Notes: generated by a model from the letters alone, not told the origin. A stretch of DNA of 21,685 nucleotides from PALSA-894 sp049698215 (GCA_049698215.1 JBAVXH010000383.1:1-21685); one strand, 5' to 3'. Shown: positions 1-8,970, numbered from the stretch's first letter. A program made the numbers and translations.

Positions 1-524
1 GCGTAGAAGAGGTACGTGCCCTGCCAGCCGAGCGGCTTCAAGAGCGCGTAGGTCACGGGCCAGCTCACCGTCGAGGCAAAGCCGCCGGCGAGCGTCAGCA
101 CCGTGATCGGCTGGCGCGCGCGCGCGCCGAAGATGCGGCCGAGCGTCGCGAACGCCGGATCGTAGAGCGAGGCCGCCATCGCGCAGCCGAGCAGCATCCA
201 CACCGCAACATAGGCGGCCGGATGGCTCGCATAGGTCATCGCCACAAGCCCCGCCGCGCCCGCAAGCGAGCCGAACGGCATCACGCAATGCCCGCCGTAA
301 CGATCGATCAGGGAGCCGACGGTCGGCGCGATGAAACCCGCCGCCAGCAGGCCCGCGGAAAACCCGCCCATCGCAAAGGTCAGTGAAAACCCGCGCTGCT
401 CCGCGATCAGCGGAAGGATCAGCACCGGCGTGTAGAAGATCGCGCCCCAGGCGAGGATCTGCGTGACGCCGAGGACCGCAACGGCACGCCAGGGACCGGC
501 AATGAATTCGCGGAAGGCTGGCAT
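1..524 (-). CDS. MFS transporter, N-terminal part (cut by window edge)
   Basis: About 174 residues can be read from an ATG at 524 down to the window edge; the C-terminal half lies outside. The translation starts MPAFREFIAGPWRAVAVLGV and is a run of hydrophobic segments, consistent with the first five or so membrane helices of a major facilitator superfamily permease in the inner membrane. The loop after the second helix reads GSLIDRYGG, a recognisable form of the MFS motif A (G-x-x-x-D-R-x-G). The substrate cannot be told from this part. It is transcribed away from the PilZ gene, with about 250 bases between the two starts. Family assignment is firm; specificity is unknown. Confidence 0.85.
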   Translation of the reverse strand, partial: MPAFREFIAGPWRAVAVLGVTQILAWGAIFYTPVLILPLIAEQRGFSLTFAMGGFSAGLLAAGFIAPTVGSLIDRYGGHCVMPFGSLAGAAGLVAMTYASHPAAYVAVWMLLGCAMAASLYDPAFATLGRIFGARARQPITVLTLAGGFASTVSWPVTYALLKPLGWQGTYLFY

Positions 525-774
525 CGAGTCGCGCAAAGGCTAGCACAACGAGAGCTGGCTTTGCTTTTCAGGCCGCGAAATTGAATCACCCAGCGTCGCG
601 ATAATCGGAGGTTGCAATCCAGCAGAAACCCACAGCGAGAGGCACACTTTCGGAGTTCCTACTCAGCTACCTTTAACCAGGAACGATGGAACTTCATGGA
701 ACTGATTTATTGAAAAATCTCATTAAGTTAGCCGGGCGCATAGGTAAGGCCGGGGAGTACCCGGAGTAGGCGCC

Positions 775-1476
775 GTGTCCACCGCGGATCTGTTTCAACA
801 CCGGTCGATCGACCTCAGCCTGGGCGGGCGCTACAGCCTGGCGAGCCGCTACGACACGCACGGCGCCCGTCGTGAGTTCGCCTGCCGCACCAGCCGCGTC
901 TCGCCCTATCAGATGCACGTCTCGGTGCCGGTGCTTGGACCCGTGGGCGAACGCGTCGTCACCTATTTCGGAGACTTCGGAAGCCTCGACGGCTGGATCA
1001 CCGATATCGCGCAAGGCGGCTTCCTGCTCAACATCGAACTGCCGCGGCAGCGGCGCGAGAAATTCGTCGCTCAGCTTGCATGGCTGAAGAAGCGCCAGGA
1101 CGACGTCGTTATCGATGCGCGCGCCCAGAAGCGCATCGTGCCGAAAACGCCGCATTCCACCTTGATCTTTGCTGACGGGACGACGCTCGACTGCCTGGTG
1201 ATCGACATCTCGCCGTCCGGCGTCGCGGTCTCGGCCGACTGCGACCCCGAGATCGGCACGCGCCTCGCAGTCGGGCGATGTGTCGGGCATGTCGTGCGGC
1301 GGTTCGCCGAAGGATTTGCCGTTCACTTCGACCAGATGCAGCATATCGAAAACCTGGAGCGCATCATTTGCCCGCCGCGGGACCTGTCGACCTATGTTCA
1401 GCGCGCCGCCGGGTTCGCGGCGAGCGGCGCGCTCGCTCTGCGCCCGCCGAGCGCGGAAAAGTGGCTCCTGGATTGA
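775..1476 (+). CDS. PilZ-domain protein (likely tandem PilZ, c-di-GMP effector)
   Basis: A 233-residue cytoplasmic protein. The second half (about residues 114-195) carries both hallmarks of a c-di-GMP-binding PilZ domain: RxxxR as RAQKR (116-120) and DxSxxG as DISPSG (144-149). The first half (about 30-105) has the same general layout, with an Arg-rich start (ARREF, 31-35) and DIAQGG (77-82), but the consensus Ser is replaced by Ala, so it looks like a degenerate PilZ fold. The start is GTG at 775, preceded by GGAG at about 763-766. The family acts by binding cyclic di-GMP and altering a partner protein; no partner is obvious next door. The window also carries a c-di-GMP turnover enzyme (16584-19013), but a link is only suggestive. 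Confidence 0.85.
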   Translation: MSTADLFQHRSIDLSLGGRYSLASRYDTHGARREFACRTSRVSPYQMHVSVPVLGPVGERVVTYFGDFGSLDGWITDIAQGGFLLNIELPRQRREKFVAQLAWLKKRQDDVVIDARAQKRIVPKTPHSTLIFADGTTLDCLVIDISPSGVAVSADCDPEIGTRLAVGRCVGHVVRRFAEGFAVHFDQMQHIENLERIICPPRDLSTYVQRAAGFAASGALALRPPSAEKWLLD

Positions 1477-1492
1477 GCGACGCTGTCGCTTG

Positions 1493-1514
1493 ACCCGGTG
1501 CTCTTGAGCCGGGT
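1493..1514 (+). terminator. Weak hairpin after the PilZ gene
   Basis: Six-base perfect arms ACCCGG (1493-1498) and CCGGGT (1509-1514) with a 10-base loop begin 16 bases after the PilZ stop codon. The following bases, GGATTTCT, contain only three T residues in a row, so as an intrinsic terminator it would be weak. The rest of the gap up to 1766 holds GACCGG-rich sequence and another imperfect hairpin at 1627-1649, but no gene I can support. Confidence 0.3.
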
Positions 1515-1766
1515 GGATTTCTCGGGACCCGCATCAACCCTGGCGGGTACGGACGGACTCTCGCAAAACCCGTCTCGACCCGGCTTTTCTCCACAAGACC
1601 GGCGCTGGCCGGCCGATATTTTCCTTGACCGGGCAATCGTTTGCCGGTCGTCCTCCCCTTGCATTGACGTACCGGCAGAGCGGCTATGCAGCGCGAAACC
1701 CAACGTTGCTGCGCCCCCTTTCTTGTGGGCAAGGATGGGCAGGCGGAAGGGACACGAAGGGACACC

Positions 1767-1970
1767 ATGGTCGGTCGCGACAGGCGCGGCGGGCGCGAGA
1801 GCGCGCGCATCAATCTCGGCGAGGCTTCGGAGGCCGAATACTGGGCCAAAGCGCTTGGCGTTTCGAGCGAGCGTCTTGCCGCGATCATCGCCAAGGTGGG
1901 CGACCGGGTCGACGCCGTCCGGGCGGAAATTGCCGAGGAGCGCGCCCGCGCGCGCGGCGGACGCCTTTAG
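1767..1970 (+). CDS. DUF3606 family small protein
   Basis: A 67-residue protein. The central part RINLGEASEAEYWAKALGVS, followed by ERLAAIIAKVGDRVDAVRAE, matches the DUF3606 pattern: an R-I-N start, a Y/W-W-x-K-A-L-G-V core, and a helix ending in a V-G-x-x-V-x-x-V-R motif. The function of DUF3606 proteins is not known. The ATG at 1767 was chosen because GAAGG (1756-1760) lies six bases upstream and because the motif starts soon after; the frame also has an upstream ATG at 1686 with poorer support. Its last four bases overlap the last bases of the convergent tonB gene, so the two transcripts must overlap. Confidence 0.75.
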   Translation: MVGRDRRGGRESARINLGEASEAEYWAKALGVSSERLAAIIAKVGDRVDAVRAEIAEERARARGGRL

Positions 1971-2887
1971 TTTAGGTGAAAGGTCACTGGCGCCGAAAAA
2001 CTCATTTCAGCCCCGCGGGGCGGCGGCGGAAAAGGTGAAGCGCGGCGGATCATTGCCTGAACTTCATCGTCGAGCGCCGCAAAGCCTGTGCCTCGCACAA
2101 GCCGTATCGACGTCACACGGCCCGTGCCATCGATGACAAAGCTGACGAGTGCACTGCCCTGCTCGCGCCGCCGGCGTGCTTCCGGCGGAAACCGCTTGAA
2201 GCGGGCAAGCCGCGCCGCGACGAGTCCTTGATAATTGGCGTCACCCGTCATTCGCCCGCGCCCGATGTTGTTAGCGGCGGGTGCCGATGCGGTCGACGGC
2301 GTTGGTTTCGGCCGCGAAGGGTCCAAGGGCTTTGGCTCAGGCGGCGTCTCTTCGACATTCCGCTCCGGTGGAGTGATCTCTTTCTGAAGCGCCGCAATCG
2401 GCTCTTCGGCGGGCATCAAAGTCGCCTCGGGCTGCTGCGTGGGCTTTTCGCTGATAGATTTTTCCTGCGCGGGTTCGTCTTGCCGCACGTCCATGGCGGA
2501 CTGTTGCTCGGGCTCTACGTCACCCCGCGCTTGGGCGGTCCCGGCTGCAGAATTGGCTCCGACAATAATCTCCACGGTGATCACATCCTCGCCGACGCTT
2601 GCCGTCATCTCGGGTTCAGTCCGAAAGAAAGCAAAGAACGCGGCGTGAACGATGAGCGAGCCGCAGAGAATGAGCGCGAGGCGATATCGCGCCTCAATGT
2701 GTGACCGAGGCGGTGCAGGACGATCGCTCTCGCCCACACGGAGCATCGGCGCCTCATCCGACGAGTCCGCAGCGTCGGTCCGTCTTAGTGGAATGATGTT
2801 TCCGCGCGCGGGACGGTCGGCACCCGCATCAGTCGGGCGCGCGGGCGCTTGGCCACACATGGGACTTGGCCGTGTCGCGAAAAGCAC
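1967..2887 (-). CDS. tonB: TonB energy transducer
   Basis: A 306-residue TonB protein, anchored in the inner membrane, that passes proton-motive energy from ExbB/ExbD to outer-membrane receptors. Seen in order: a cytoplasmic N-terminal stretch, one membrane helix at about 68-88 (YRLALILCGSLIVHAAFFAF), a periplasmic Pro/Glu/Lys-rich spacer (about 130-200), and a TonB C-terminal domain (about 218-306) with LARFKRFPPEA, GxVxSI-type strand and SPFPPPP motifs. The start is GTG at 2887 with a purine-rich AAAGAGAGA upstream; ATGs at residues 10 and 48 are alternatives that keep the membrane anchor. No exbB/exbD is present in the window. It faces away from the receptor at 2992 across a shared control region, so it is probably a dedicated partner of that receptor. 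Confidence 0.9.
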   Translation of the reverse strand: MLFATRPSPMCGQAPARPTDAGADRPARGNIIPLRRTDAADSSDEAPMLRVGESDRPAPPRSHIEARYRLALILCGSLIVHAAFFAFFRTEPEMTASVGEDVITVEIIVGANSAAGTAQARGDVEPEQQSAMDVRQDEPAQEKSISEKPTQQPEATLMPAEEPIAALQKEITPPERNVEETPPEPKPLDPSRPKPTPSTASAPAANNIGRGRMTGDANYQGLVAARLARFKRFPPEARRRREQGSALVSFVIDGTGRVTSIRLVRGTGFAALDDEVQAMIRRASPFPPPPRGAEMSFSAPVTFHLN

Positions 2888-2933
2888 ACTCGGTATCTCT
2901 CTTTGGCAGCTTCCTTGACGATCCTCGCTCGGC

Positions 2934-2967
2934 TAATGTTACATTGTAACACTACAATATAACATTA
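2934..2967. promoter_or_regulatory. 34-bp palindromic operator, Zur-box-like, in the tonB/receptor divergent promoter
   Basis: The two 17-base halves pair at 14 of 17 positions; the outer eight bases are perfect (TAATGTTA at 2934-2941, TAACATTA at 2960-2967) and an inner pair ATTGTA/TACAAT is also perfect. Inside lies a 7-1-7 palindrome TGTTACATTGTAACA. AT-rich TGTTAnn...nnTAACA palindromes are the known form of Zur (zinc uptake regulator) operators in proteobacteria. TACAAT occurs on each strand within it, so it may cover the -10 elements of both divergent promoters. It lies 24 bases before the receptor GTG and 46 bases before the tonB GTG. Assignment to Zur rather than another Fur-family regulator is inference. 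Confidence 0.6.
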
Positions 2968-2991
2968 CGCTAGCAGGGTAAGGGGTGGGCT

Positions 2992-5310
2992 GTGAGGAGA
3001 CCCTTCGCACGATGTCTGGTGGTGGTCAGCGCCCCGGCCCTGATCCAGTTGATAGCTACCGAAGGGGCGAACGCGCAAACGCAGCTTCCGGAAATTCGCG
3101 TCACCGCACCAAGCCCCATCGTGCGACGTCCCGCACCTGCGGCGACGCCCGCTCCCGCAGCGCCCGAGACGCCAGCCGAACCCGCGCCAGCTCCCCAGTT
3201 TCCTGTTGGCGTCTTGCCGATCGTCACCGGCGAGTTTGCAACCGTCACCGTCATTCCGAACGAAGAGCTGCGCCGCACGCCCTCGGCCACGCTCGGCGAC
3301 CTGTTATTCGCCAAGCCGGGCATTACCGGTTCGAGCTTCGCGCCGGGCGCAGCGTCTCGCCCGATCATCCGTGGTCTCGACGTCAATCGCGTCGGCATTA
3401 CGGAGAACGGGCTCGGCGCAGGCGGGGTGTCGGACCTCGGCGAGGATCATTTCGTCCCAATCAATCCGCTCGCCAGCAACCAAATTGAAGTCATCCGCGG
3501 CCCTGCGACGCTGCGCTACGGCTCGCAGTCGATCGGCGGTGTGGTCAGCGCGACCAACAATCGCATTCCGGATGCGTTCCCGCCCTGCCGCGATCAGTAC
3601 ACGGTCATCAGTGCGTTCTCATCGCTGCCGGTGAAAGCGATCGGCCCGGTGAGCAGGGCGCCAGATGCCTGCGCCAACGTGGAATTCCGCGGCGCCGCCA
3701 CATCCGTCGATAACGGACTCGAAGGCGGCGTGCTGGTGGATGGCGCGGCCGGCAATATCGCGGTCCATGCGGACGCGTTCGGCCGCAAGGCGGACGACTA
3801 TCGCATCCCGAGCTACCCGTATCTGTTCGTGCCGGGCCTGCCGTTCAACGGCAGGCAGCCGAACTCCGCGGCGCGCACCGATACGCAATCCGCCGGTGCG
3901 TCGTACATTTTCAGCGAGGGCTTCGCCGGGCTCGCGGTGACGCAGAACAACGCGCTCTACCAGATCCCCGGCGTCGACGGCGCGGCGCGCAAGACGCGCA
4001 TCGACGCGCACGAGACCAAGCTCACCAGCAAGGGCGAGTACCGTCCGCAGGCGGGCGGCGTCGATACGGTGCGCTTCTGGCTCGGCGCGACCGACTACAA
4101 GCACAATGAGCTTGGGCTTGCGGACCCGGCTGATGTCTTCAGCGACGGCGTGCGCCAGACCTTCACCAGCAAGGAGCAGGACGGACGCGTCGAAGTGCAG
4201 CTCCTGCCGCTCAACCTGCGCTTTGCGACGCTGACGACGGCGCTCGGGGTGCAGGCCGGACAACAGACGCTGACCGCGCCGGGCGACACGCCGGGGACGT
4301 TCAGCGGATTGTTCGATCCGAACGACAACCGGCGCGTCGCCGGATACATGTTCAACGAATTCAGGTTCTCGGACTGGACCAAGGCGCAGATCGCGGGCCG
4401 CATCGAGCATGTGAGGCTCAACGGCAGCATGCCGGACTTTCCGGCGGATTTCCTGCCCGACGGCAATCCGCTCGTTGCAATCCCGCGCAGCCCGGAATTC
4501 ACGCCAAAGAGCATCAGCATCGGGCTGATCCAGCAATTGCCATGGGATCTCGCCGGCAGCGTCACGGCGCAGCGCGTCGAGCGTGCGCCGAAGCCGGCCG
4601 AGTTGTTCTCGCGTGGCCCGCACGATGCGACCGCGACGTTCGACATCGGCAATCCCAATCTCAACATCGAGGTCGCGAACGCGCTCGAAGTCGGGCTGCG
4701 CCGCGCGACCGGACCACTGCGCTTCGAGGCGACCGCCTACTACACGCGCTTCCAAGGCTTCATCTTCCGCCGCCTCACCGGCGTGAGGTGCGACGAGACG
4801 TTCGAGAGTTGCGGCAATCCGGCCGGGGAATTGAATCAGGCGGTCTATTCGCAGCGCGACGCGATCTTCCGCGGGGCTGAGTTCCAGGCGCAGTACGACG
4901 TGGCGCGTGTGTTGCGCGGCGTGTGGGGGCTCGAAGGCCAGTTCGATGTGGTGCGCGCGACCTTCATCGACGGCACCAACATGCCGCGCATTCCGCCGAT
5001 GCGCGCAGGCGGCGGGGTGTTCTACCGCGACGGCAACTGGCTCGCGCGCGTCAACCTGCTGCACGCCTTCCCGCAGAACGACACAGCGCCATTCGAAACG
5101 CCGACCGCCGGCTACAATCTGCTCCGCGCGGAGATCAGCTACACGCACCGGGTCGGCAACCCGCGCCCCGGCGAGTCGCGCGAATTCACCGTCGGCCTTG
5201 CCGGCAACAACCTACTCAACGAGGACATCCGCAATTCGGTGTCCTACACCAAGGACCAGGTGCTGATGCCGGGCGCGAGCGTGCGCGCGTTCGCCAACGT
5301 GAAATTCTAG
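2992..5310 (+). CDS. TonB-dependent outer-membrane receptor, ZnuD-like
   Basis: A 772-residue outer-membrane beta-barrel. Seen in order: a signal peptide ending near ANAQ (about 26-29); a TonB box-like EIRVTA (34-39); an unusual Pro/Ala-rich linker (about 45-70); a plug domain (about 85-195) with RPIIRGLDVNRV and IEVIRGPATLRYGSQSIGG; and a barrel ending in aromatic Phe. The plug ending (GGVVSATNNRIP) and the C-terminal block NLLNEDIRNSVSYTKD resemble the zinc receptor ZnuD of Neisseria as I remember it. Unlike ZnuD, the loops are not His-rich; two Cys pairs occur (199/about 222, and in VRCDETFESCGNP). The start is GTG at 2992 with AAGGGG 7 bases upstream. Together with tonB and the operator it suggests zinc or another metal as substrate. 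Confidence 0.85.
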   Translation: MRRPFARCLVVVSAPALIQLIATEGANAQTQLPEIRVTAPSPIVRRPAPAATPAPAAPETPAEPAPAPQFPVGVLPIVTGEFATVTVIPNEELRRTPSATLGDLLFAKPGITGSSFAPGAASRPIIRGLDVNRVGITENGLGAGGVSDLGEDHFVPINPLASNQIEVIRGPATLRYGSQSIGGVVSATNNRIPDAFPPCRDQYTVISAFSSLPVKAIGPVSRAPDACANVEFRGAATSVDNGLEGGVLVDGAAGNIAVHADAFGRKADDYRIPSYPYLFVPGLPFNGRQPNSAARTDTQSAGASYIFSEGFAGLAVTQNNALYQIPGVDGAARKTRIDAHETKLTSKGEYRPQAGGVDTVRFWLGATDYKHNELGLADPADVFSDGVRQTFTSKEQDGRVEVQLLPLNLRFATLTTALGVQAGQQTLTAPGDTPGTFSGLFDPNDNRRVAGYMFNEFRFSDWTKAQIAGRIEHVRLNGSMPDFPADFLPDGNPLVAIPRSPEFTPKSISIGLIQQLPWDLAGSVTAQRVERAPKPAELFSRGPHDATATFDIGNPNLNIEVANALEVGLRRATGPLRFEATAYYTRFQGFIFRRLTGVRCDETFESCGNPAGELNQAVYSQRDAIFRGAEFQAQYDVARVLRGVWGLEGQFDVVRATFIDGTNMPRIPPMRAGGGVFYRDGNWLARVNLLHAFPQNDTAPFETPTAGYNLLRAEISYTHRVGNPRPGESREFTVGLAGNNLLNEDIRNSVSYTKDQVLMPGASVRAFANVKF

Positions 5311-5323
5311 AAGCGCGGATATC

Positions 5324-5354
5324 GTCCGTGGTGGCGAGCCGCCAGACCAGGGAC
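5324..5354. terminator. Imperfect hairpin between convergent genes
   Basis: GTCC, TGGT and GGCG (5324-5336) pair with CGCC, ACCA and GGAC (5340-5354) with small bulges, giving about 12 base pairs around a three-base loop. It fills most of the 52-base gap between the receptor stop and the lipoprotein stop, so it could end transcription from both sides. There is no T-run on the plus side; on the minus side the sequence beyond is also GC-rich. Treat as a candidate only. Confidence 0.35.
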
Positions 5355-5362
5355 GCGCGGCG

Positions 5363-5908
5363 CTATTTTTTCGCGCCGCCCTTCTTGCCCGCGACCGACT
5401 CGGCACCGCAGCGCACATAGACGCTGGTGCCGTAGCGGCCCGCGATCTCGGGATCGACGAAGCGCGTGACCAGCACGCGCCCGTCGAACGAGACGATCTC
5501 GCGATCGCGCGAGCCGGGCGCCGGCTCATCGGGCGGCCCGATGTAATTCTTGCCGTCGGCGCCGCCCTTGAGGCTGAGTTCGGTCGCCTGTGCCTGGTCG
5601 GCGAGATGCATGATCACACCGCCGCCCGGACCGCGTTGGATGGTGTAGGGCTGGCGGCATTGGCTGCGCGCCGCCGCTTCAGTGCGCCCGCGATCCTCGT
5701 CCTTGTGATAGGCGGCCAGGCCCCAGCGCCCGACCAGGTCGGCCGCCGGAATGCTCGCCGGCAAGAGCGTGCCCGACGGCTGAGCGGCCGGCGGCGGCTC
5801 GGATCCGCCGAGACCGCCCCAGGAAATCTGCTGCGAGGCGCAGCCGGCGAGCAGCATCGCCGCAAGACTGGCGAGCGTGGCGCCCGAGAGACGCAGGCGA
5901 TTGGACAT
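5363..5908 (-). CDS. Putative lipoprotein of unknown function
   Basis: A 181-residue protein. The start is the ATG at 5908: it has a strong GAGGAGGGG ribosome site and opens directly into a lipoprotein signal peptide, MSNRLRLSG then hydrophobic residues and the lipobox LLAGC (Cys at about residue 21). The same frame is open 180 bases further upstream, but that part lacks a signal and overlaps the groES promoter side. The mature part has a Pro-rich linker, then a compact domain with LVGRWGLAAYHKDED and two Cys residues (SQCRQPYTI and YVRCGAE) that could form a disulfide, ending in a Lys/Gly tail. LVGxWxL openings are seen in small envelope-protein domains, but I do not recognise the family. 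Divergent from groESL. Confidence 0.75.
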   Translation of the reverse strand: MSNRLRLSGATLASLAAMLLAGCASQQISWGGLGGSEPPPAAQPSGTLLPASIPAADLVGRWGLAAYHKDEDRGRTEAAARSQCRQPYTIQRGPGGGVIMHLADQAQATELSLKGGADGKNYIGPPDEPAPGSRDREIVSFDGRVLVTRFVDPEIAGRYGTSVYVRCGAESVAGKKGGAKK

Positions 5909-6101
5909 GTCCCCTCCTCGATGGGCGCGGCTTGTCGCGCTTTCAGTTACGCGCGCGCTGGCGCGGCGTTTTAGCGCTGAACCCGTCCGGCCGAATTGTA
6001 TTCGCGCCATTAACCTAACCTCGCCCCAATAAAGAGACGTAAACAGGGCAGGATCGCCGCAACGTACGCCGTTGCGGTTAACCGGCAACCCCGGCGGCGC
6101 C

Positions 6102-6130
6102 TTGACAGGGTGCGCCCAACGCCATATTCG
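6102..6130 (+). promoter_or_regulatory. groESL promoter (sigma70-type)
   Basis: TTGACA (6102-6107) is a perfect -35 box and TATTCG (6125-6130) a fair -10 box, at the ideal 17-base spacing. The predicted transcription start near 6137 falls right at the beginning of the CIRCE element. The rest of the 325-base gap between the lipoprotein start (5908) and groES holds no gene I can support; the AT-richer part at about 5995-6045 may carry the lipoprotein promoter, but no clear boxes were found. Confidence 0.8.
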
Positions 6131-6137
6131 GACGCCG

Positions 6138-6164
6138 CTGGCACTCCGAAGGTGCGAGTGCTAA
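6138..6164 (+). promoter_or_regulatory. CIRCE element (HrcA operator)
   Basis: CTGGCACTC (6138-6146), a 9-base spacer and GAGTGCTAA (6156-6164). The right arm is identical to the CIRCE consensus and the left arm differs from TTAGCACTC at two outer positions. CIRCE is bound by the repressor HrcA, whose activity depends on GroEL, giving feedback control of the chaperonin. Its place just at the predicted transcription start, about 70 bases before groES, is the classical arrangement. hrcA itself is not in the window. Confidence 0.93.
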
Positions 6165-6233
6165 CTACCTATCCGCACACAGATTTCGGGTCCCGGGCGC
6201 GCCGCGCGCGGGCATTGTTGAGCGAGGAACCGC

Positions 6234-6530
6234 ATGGCCAAGACCAAGTTCCGTCCCCTGCACGACCGCGTCGTGGTCCGCCGCATCGCAGCGGACGAGA
6301 AGACCAAGGGCGGCATCATCATTCCGGATACCGTGAAGGAGAAGCCGTCGGAGGGCGAGATCATCGCGGTCGGCCCGGGCGGGCGCGACGAAAACGGCAA
6401 GCTGACCCCGATGGGTGTGAAGGCGGGTGACCGCGTGCTGTTCGGGAAGTGGTCGGGCACCGAGGTCAAGCTCGACGGCGAGGACCTCCTGATCATGAAG
6501 GAGTCCGACATCGTGGGCGTGATCGCCTGA
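6234..6530 (+). CDS. groES: Co-chaperonin GroES
   Basis: A 98-residue protein, the normal length for GroES (Hsp10). It begins KFRPLHDRVVVRR, carries the mobile-loop region with KTKGGIIIPDT (about 23-33) that contacts GroEL, and ends in LLIMKESDIVGVIA. GroES heptamers cap the GroEL ring and allow folding of enclosed proteins in the cytoplasm. The ATG at 6234 follows GAGCGAGGA. First gene of the CIRCE-controlled operon; groEL follows after 141 bases that hold a structured repeat. Confidence 0.98.
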   Translation: MAKTKFRPLHDRVVVRRIAADEKTKGGIIIPDTVKEKPSEGEIIAVGPGGRDENGKLTPMGVKAGDRVLFGKWSGTEVKLDGEDLLIMKESDIVGVIA

Positions 6531-6537
6531 CATCGAA

Positions 6538-6645
6538 CCTCGTCCTGAGGAGCCTGCCGCGGGCAGGCGTCTCGAAGGACGGCGACATTCAACAAACCGG
6601 CCATCCTTCGAGACGCGGCGCTGCGCGCCGCTCCTCAGGATGAGG
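6538..6645. repeat. Twin palindromic repeat between groES and groEL
   Basis: Two 45-base units in inverted orientation: 6538-6582 and the reverse complement of 6601-6645, separated by 18 bases. Each unit has a 16-base left block (CCTCRTCCTGAGGAGC), a 13-base centre and a 16-base right block (GCGTCTCGAAGGAYGG). The blocks differ between units at one position each, while the centres differ widely yet each forms a five-base hairpin with a three-base loop (CTGCC-GCG-GGCAG; GGCGC-GCA-GCGCC). As RNA or cruciform DNA it would form a four-way cross. I recall similar intergenic repeats as frequent in Bradyrhizobium-type genomes; that needs a genome search. Confidence 0.88.
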
Positions 6646-6671
6646 ACCGAACAAAACGAAGGACGAATAAT

Positions 6672-8312
<1,641 letters not shown>

Positions 8313-8340
8313 GTTCGCCTTCCGGACAACAAGAAGAAAC

Positions 8341-8367
8341 GAAGGGGCCGCATGACGCGGCCCCTTC
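8341..8367. terminator. Terminator after groEL (bidirectional candidate)
   Basis: An 11-base perfect stem GAAGGGGCCGC / GCGGCCCCTTC with a five-base loop ATGAC, 28 bases after the groEL stop. On the plus strand it is followed by TCTTATG, on the minus strand by GTTTCTTCTTG, so a T-rich tail exists on both sides though neither is a pure T-run. It also lies just beyond the stop of the convergent gene at 8380 and may serve both. Confidence 0.8.
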
Positions 8368-8379
8368 TCTTATGCCCGC

Positions 8380-8763
8380 TCAATGCGACGCGGCGCGAAA
8401 GCGCAGCGGCGTGCCGCCATTGAAGGTCACGACATCGCCACGGAGATTCCAGGTCGTCACCTGAGAGAGCGCCAGGATCATCTGTTCGTCGGCCTGCGCG
8501 CGCTCCGGCGTGCACGCCGCATCAGCCATCTCGCGCACGATGATCGTGATGGTGTCGCCCGCGATCACCGCCTGCCCCTGCCCGCGCTTGCACCACAGAT
8601 CGATCTGCGCGGCTCCGCTGGCATCGACCGAGAGCACCGGCACGCGCTTTCCGCCACGCATCGGCCGCGCATCAAGCACGAGGTCGCGATCGTAGGGAAA
8701 ATCCTGCGCCTGCGCGGCCGGCGCCAGCAGCAGGCCGAGAACAAAAGCAACGCAACAGCGCAT
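8380..8763 (-). CDS. Secreted META/HslJ-like protein
   Basis: A 127-residue exported protein. It starts MRCCVAFVLG with a signal peptide to about residue 20 (PAAQAQ, cleavage likely after AQA). The C-terminal half has the order seen in META (HslJ) domains: a Cys before an acidic helix (ACTPERAQADEQMILALSQV), a Trp-containing strand, then GDVVTFNGGTPLRFR. Such small domains occur in envelope proteins, some linked to stress; the molecular role is unclear. The ATG at 8763 was chosen for its signal peptide and the GGGAG upstream; the same frame stays open far upstream only as a shadow of the opposite ABC gene. It converges on groEL. Confidence 0.7.
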   Translation of the reverse strand: MRCCVAFVLGLLLAPAAQAQDFPYDRDLVLDARPMRGGKRVPVLSVDASGAAQIDLWCKRGQGQAVIAGDTITIIVREMADAACTPERAQADEQMILALSQVTTWNLRGDVVTFNGGTPLRFRAASH

Positions 8764-8970
8764 GAGAACTCCCGTTGAGTGGCGGCCGGTATGGAGGATC
8801 ACATCTCCTCCCGCAATTTCGCCGAATCGAACCGTCACCGGATACCAGTTTCCGGGCCGCCAGAAAGCCGGGCAAGCATGCTCAATCGTGGCCTTGAAAA
8901 TCGCGCCATCAGGGCGCATTCGAGCGGACGGACCAAAGGTCATCCGCCCGCCACCGACAGGAGCCGTCCC

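Noticed and set aside
114..127. Alternating GC run inside the MFS gene
   Set aside because: It encodes an ordinary loop in frame and is a common product of GC-rich codon use, not a separate repeat element.
1627..1649. Imperfect hairpin GACCGGGCAA...TTTGCCGGTC before the DUF3606 gene, with a possible TTGACG/TATGCA promoter after it
   Set aside because: The stem has a bulge and no T-run, and the promoter spacing is only 15 bases; too weak for a call.
1364..1894. Open frame of 176 codons on the minus strand across the PilZ 3' end and the gap to the DUF3606 gene
   Set aside because: No ribosome site or family motif; overlaps two better-supported plus-strand genes.
3619..5148. Open frame of 509 codons on the minus strand opposite the receptor gene
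   Set aside because: The translation is Arg/Ala/Val-rich and motif-free, and the plus strand encodes a clear TonB-dependent receptor. Long antisense frames are expected in GC-rich DNA.
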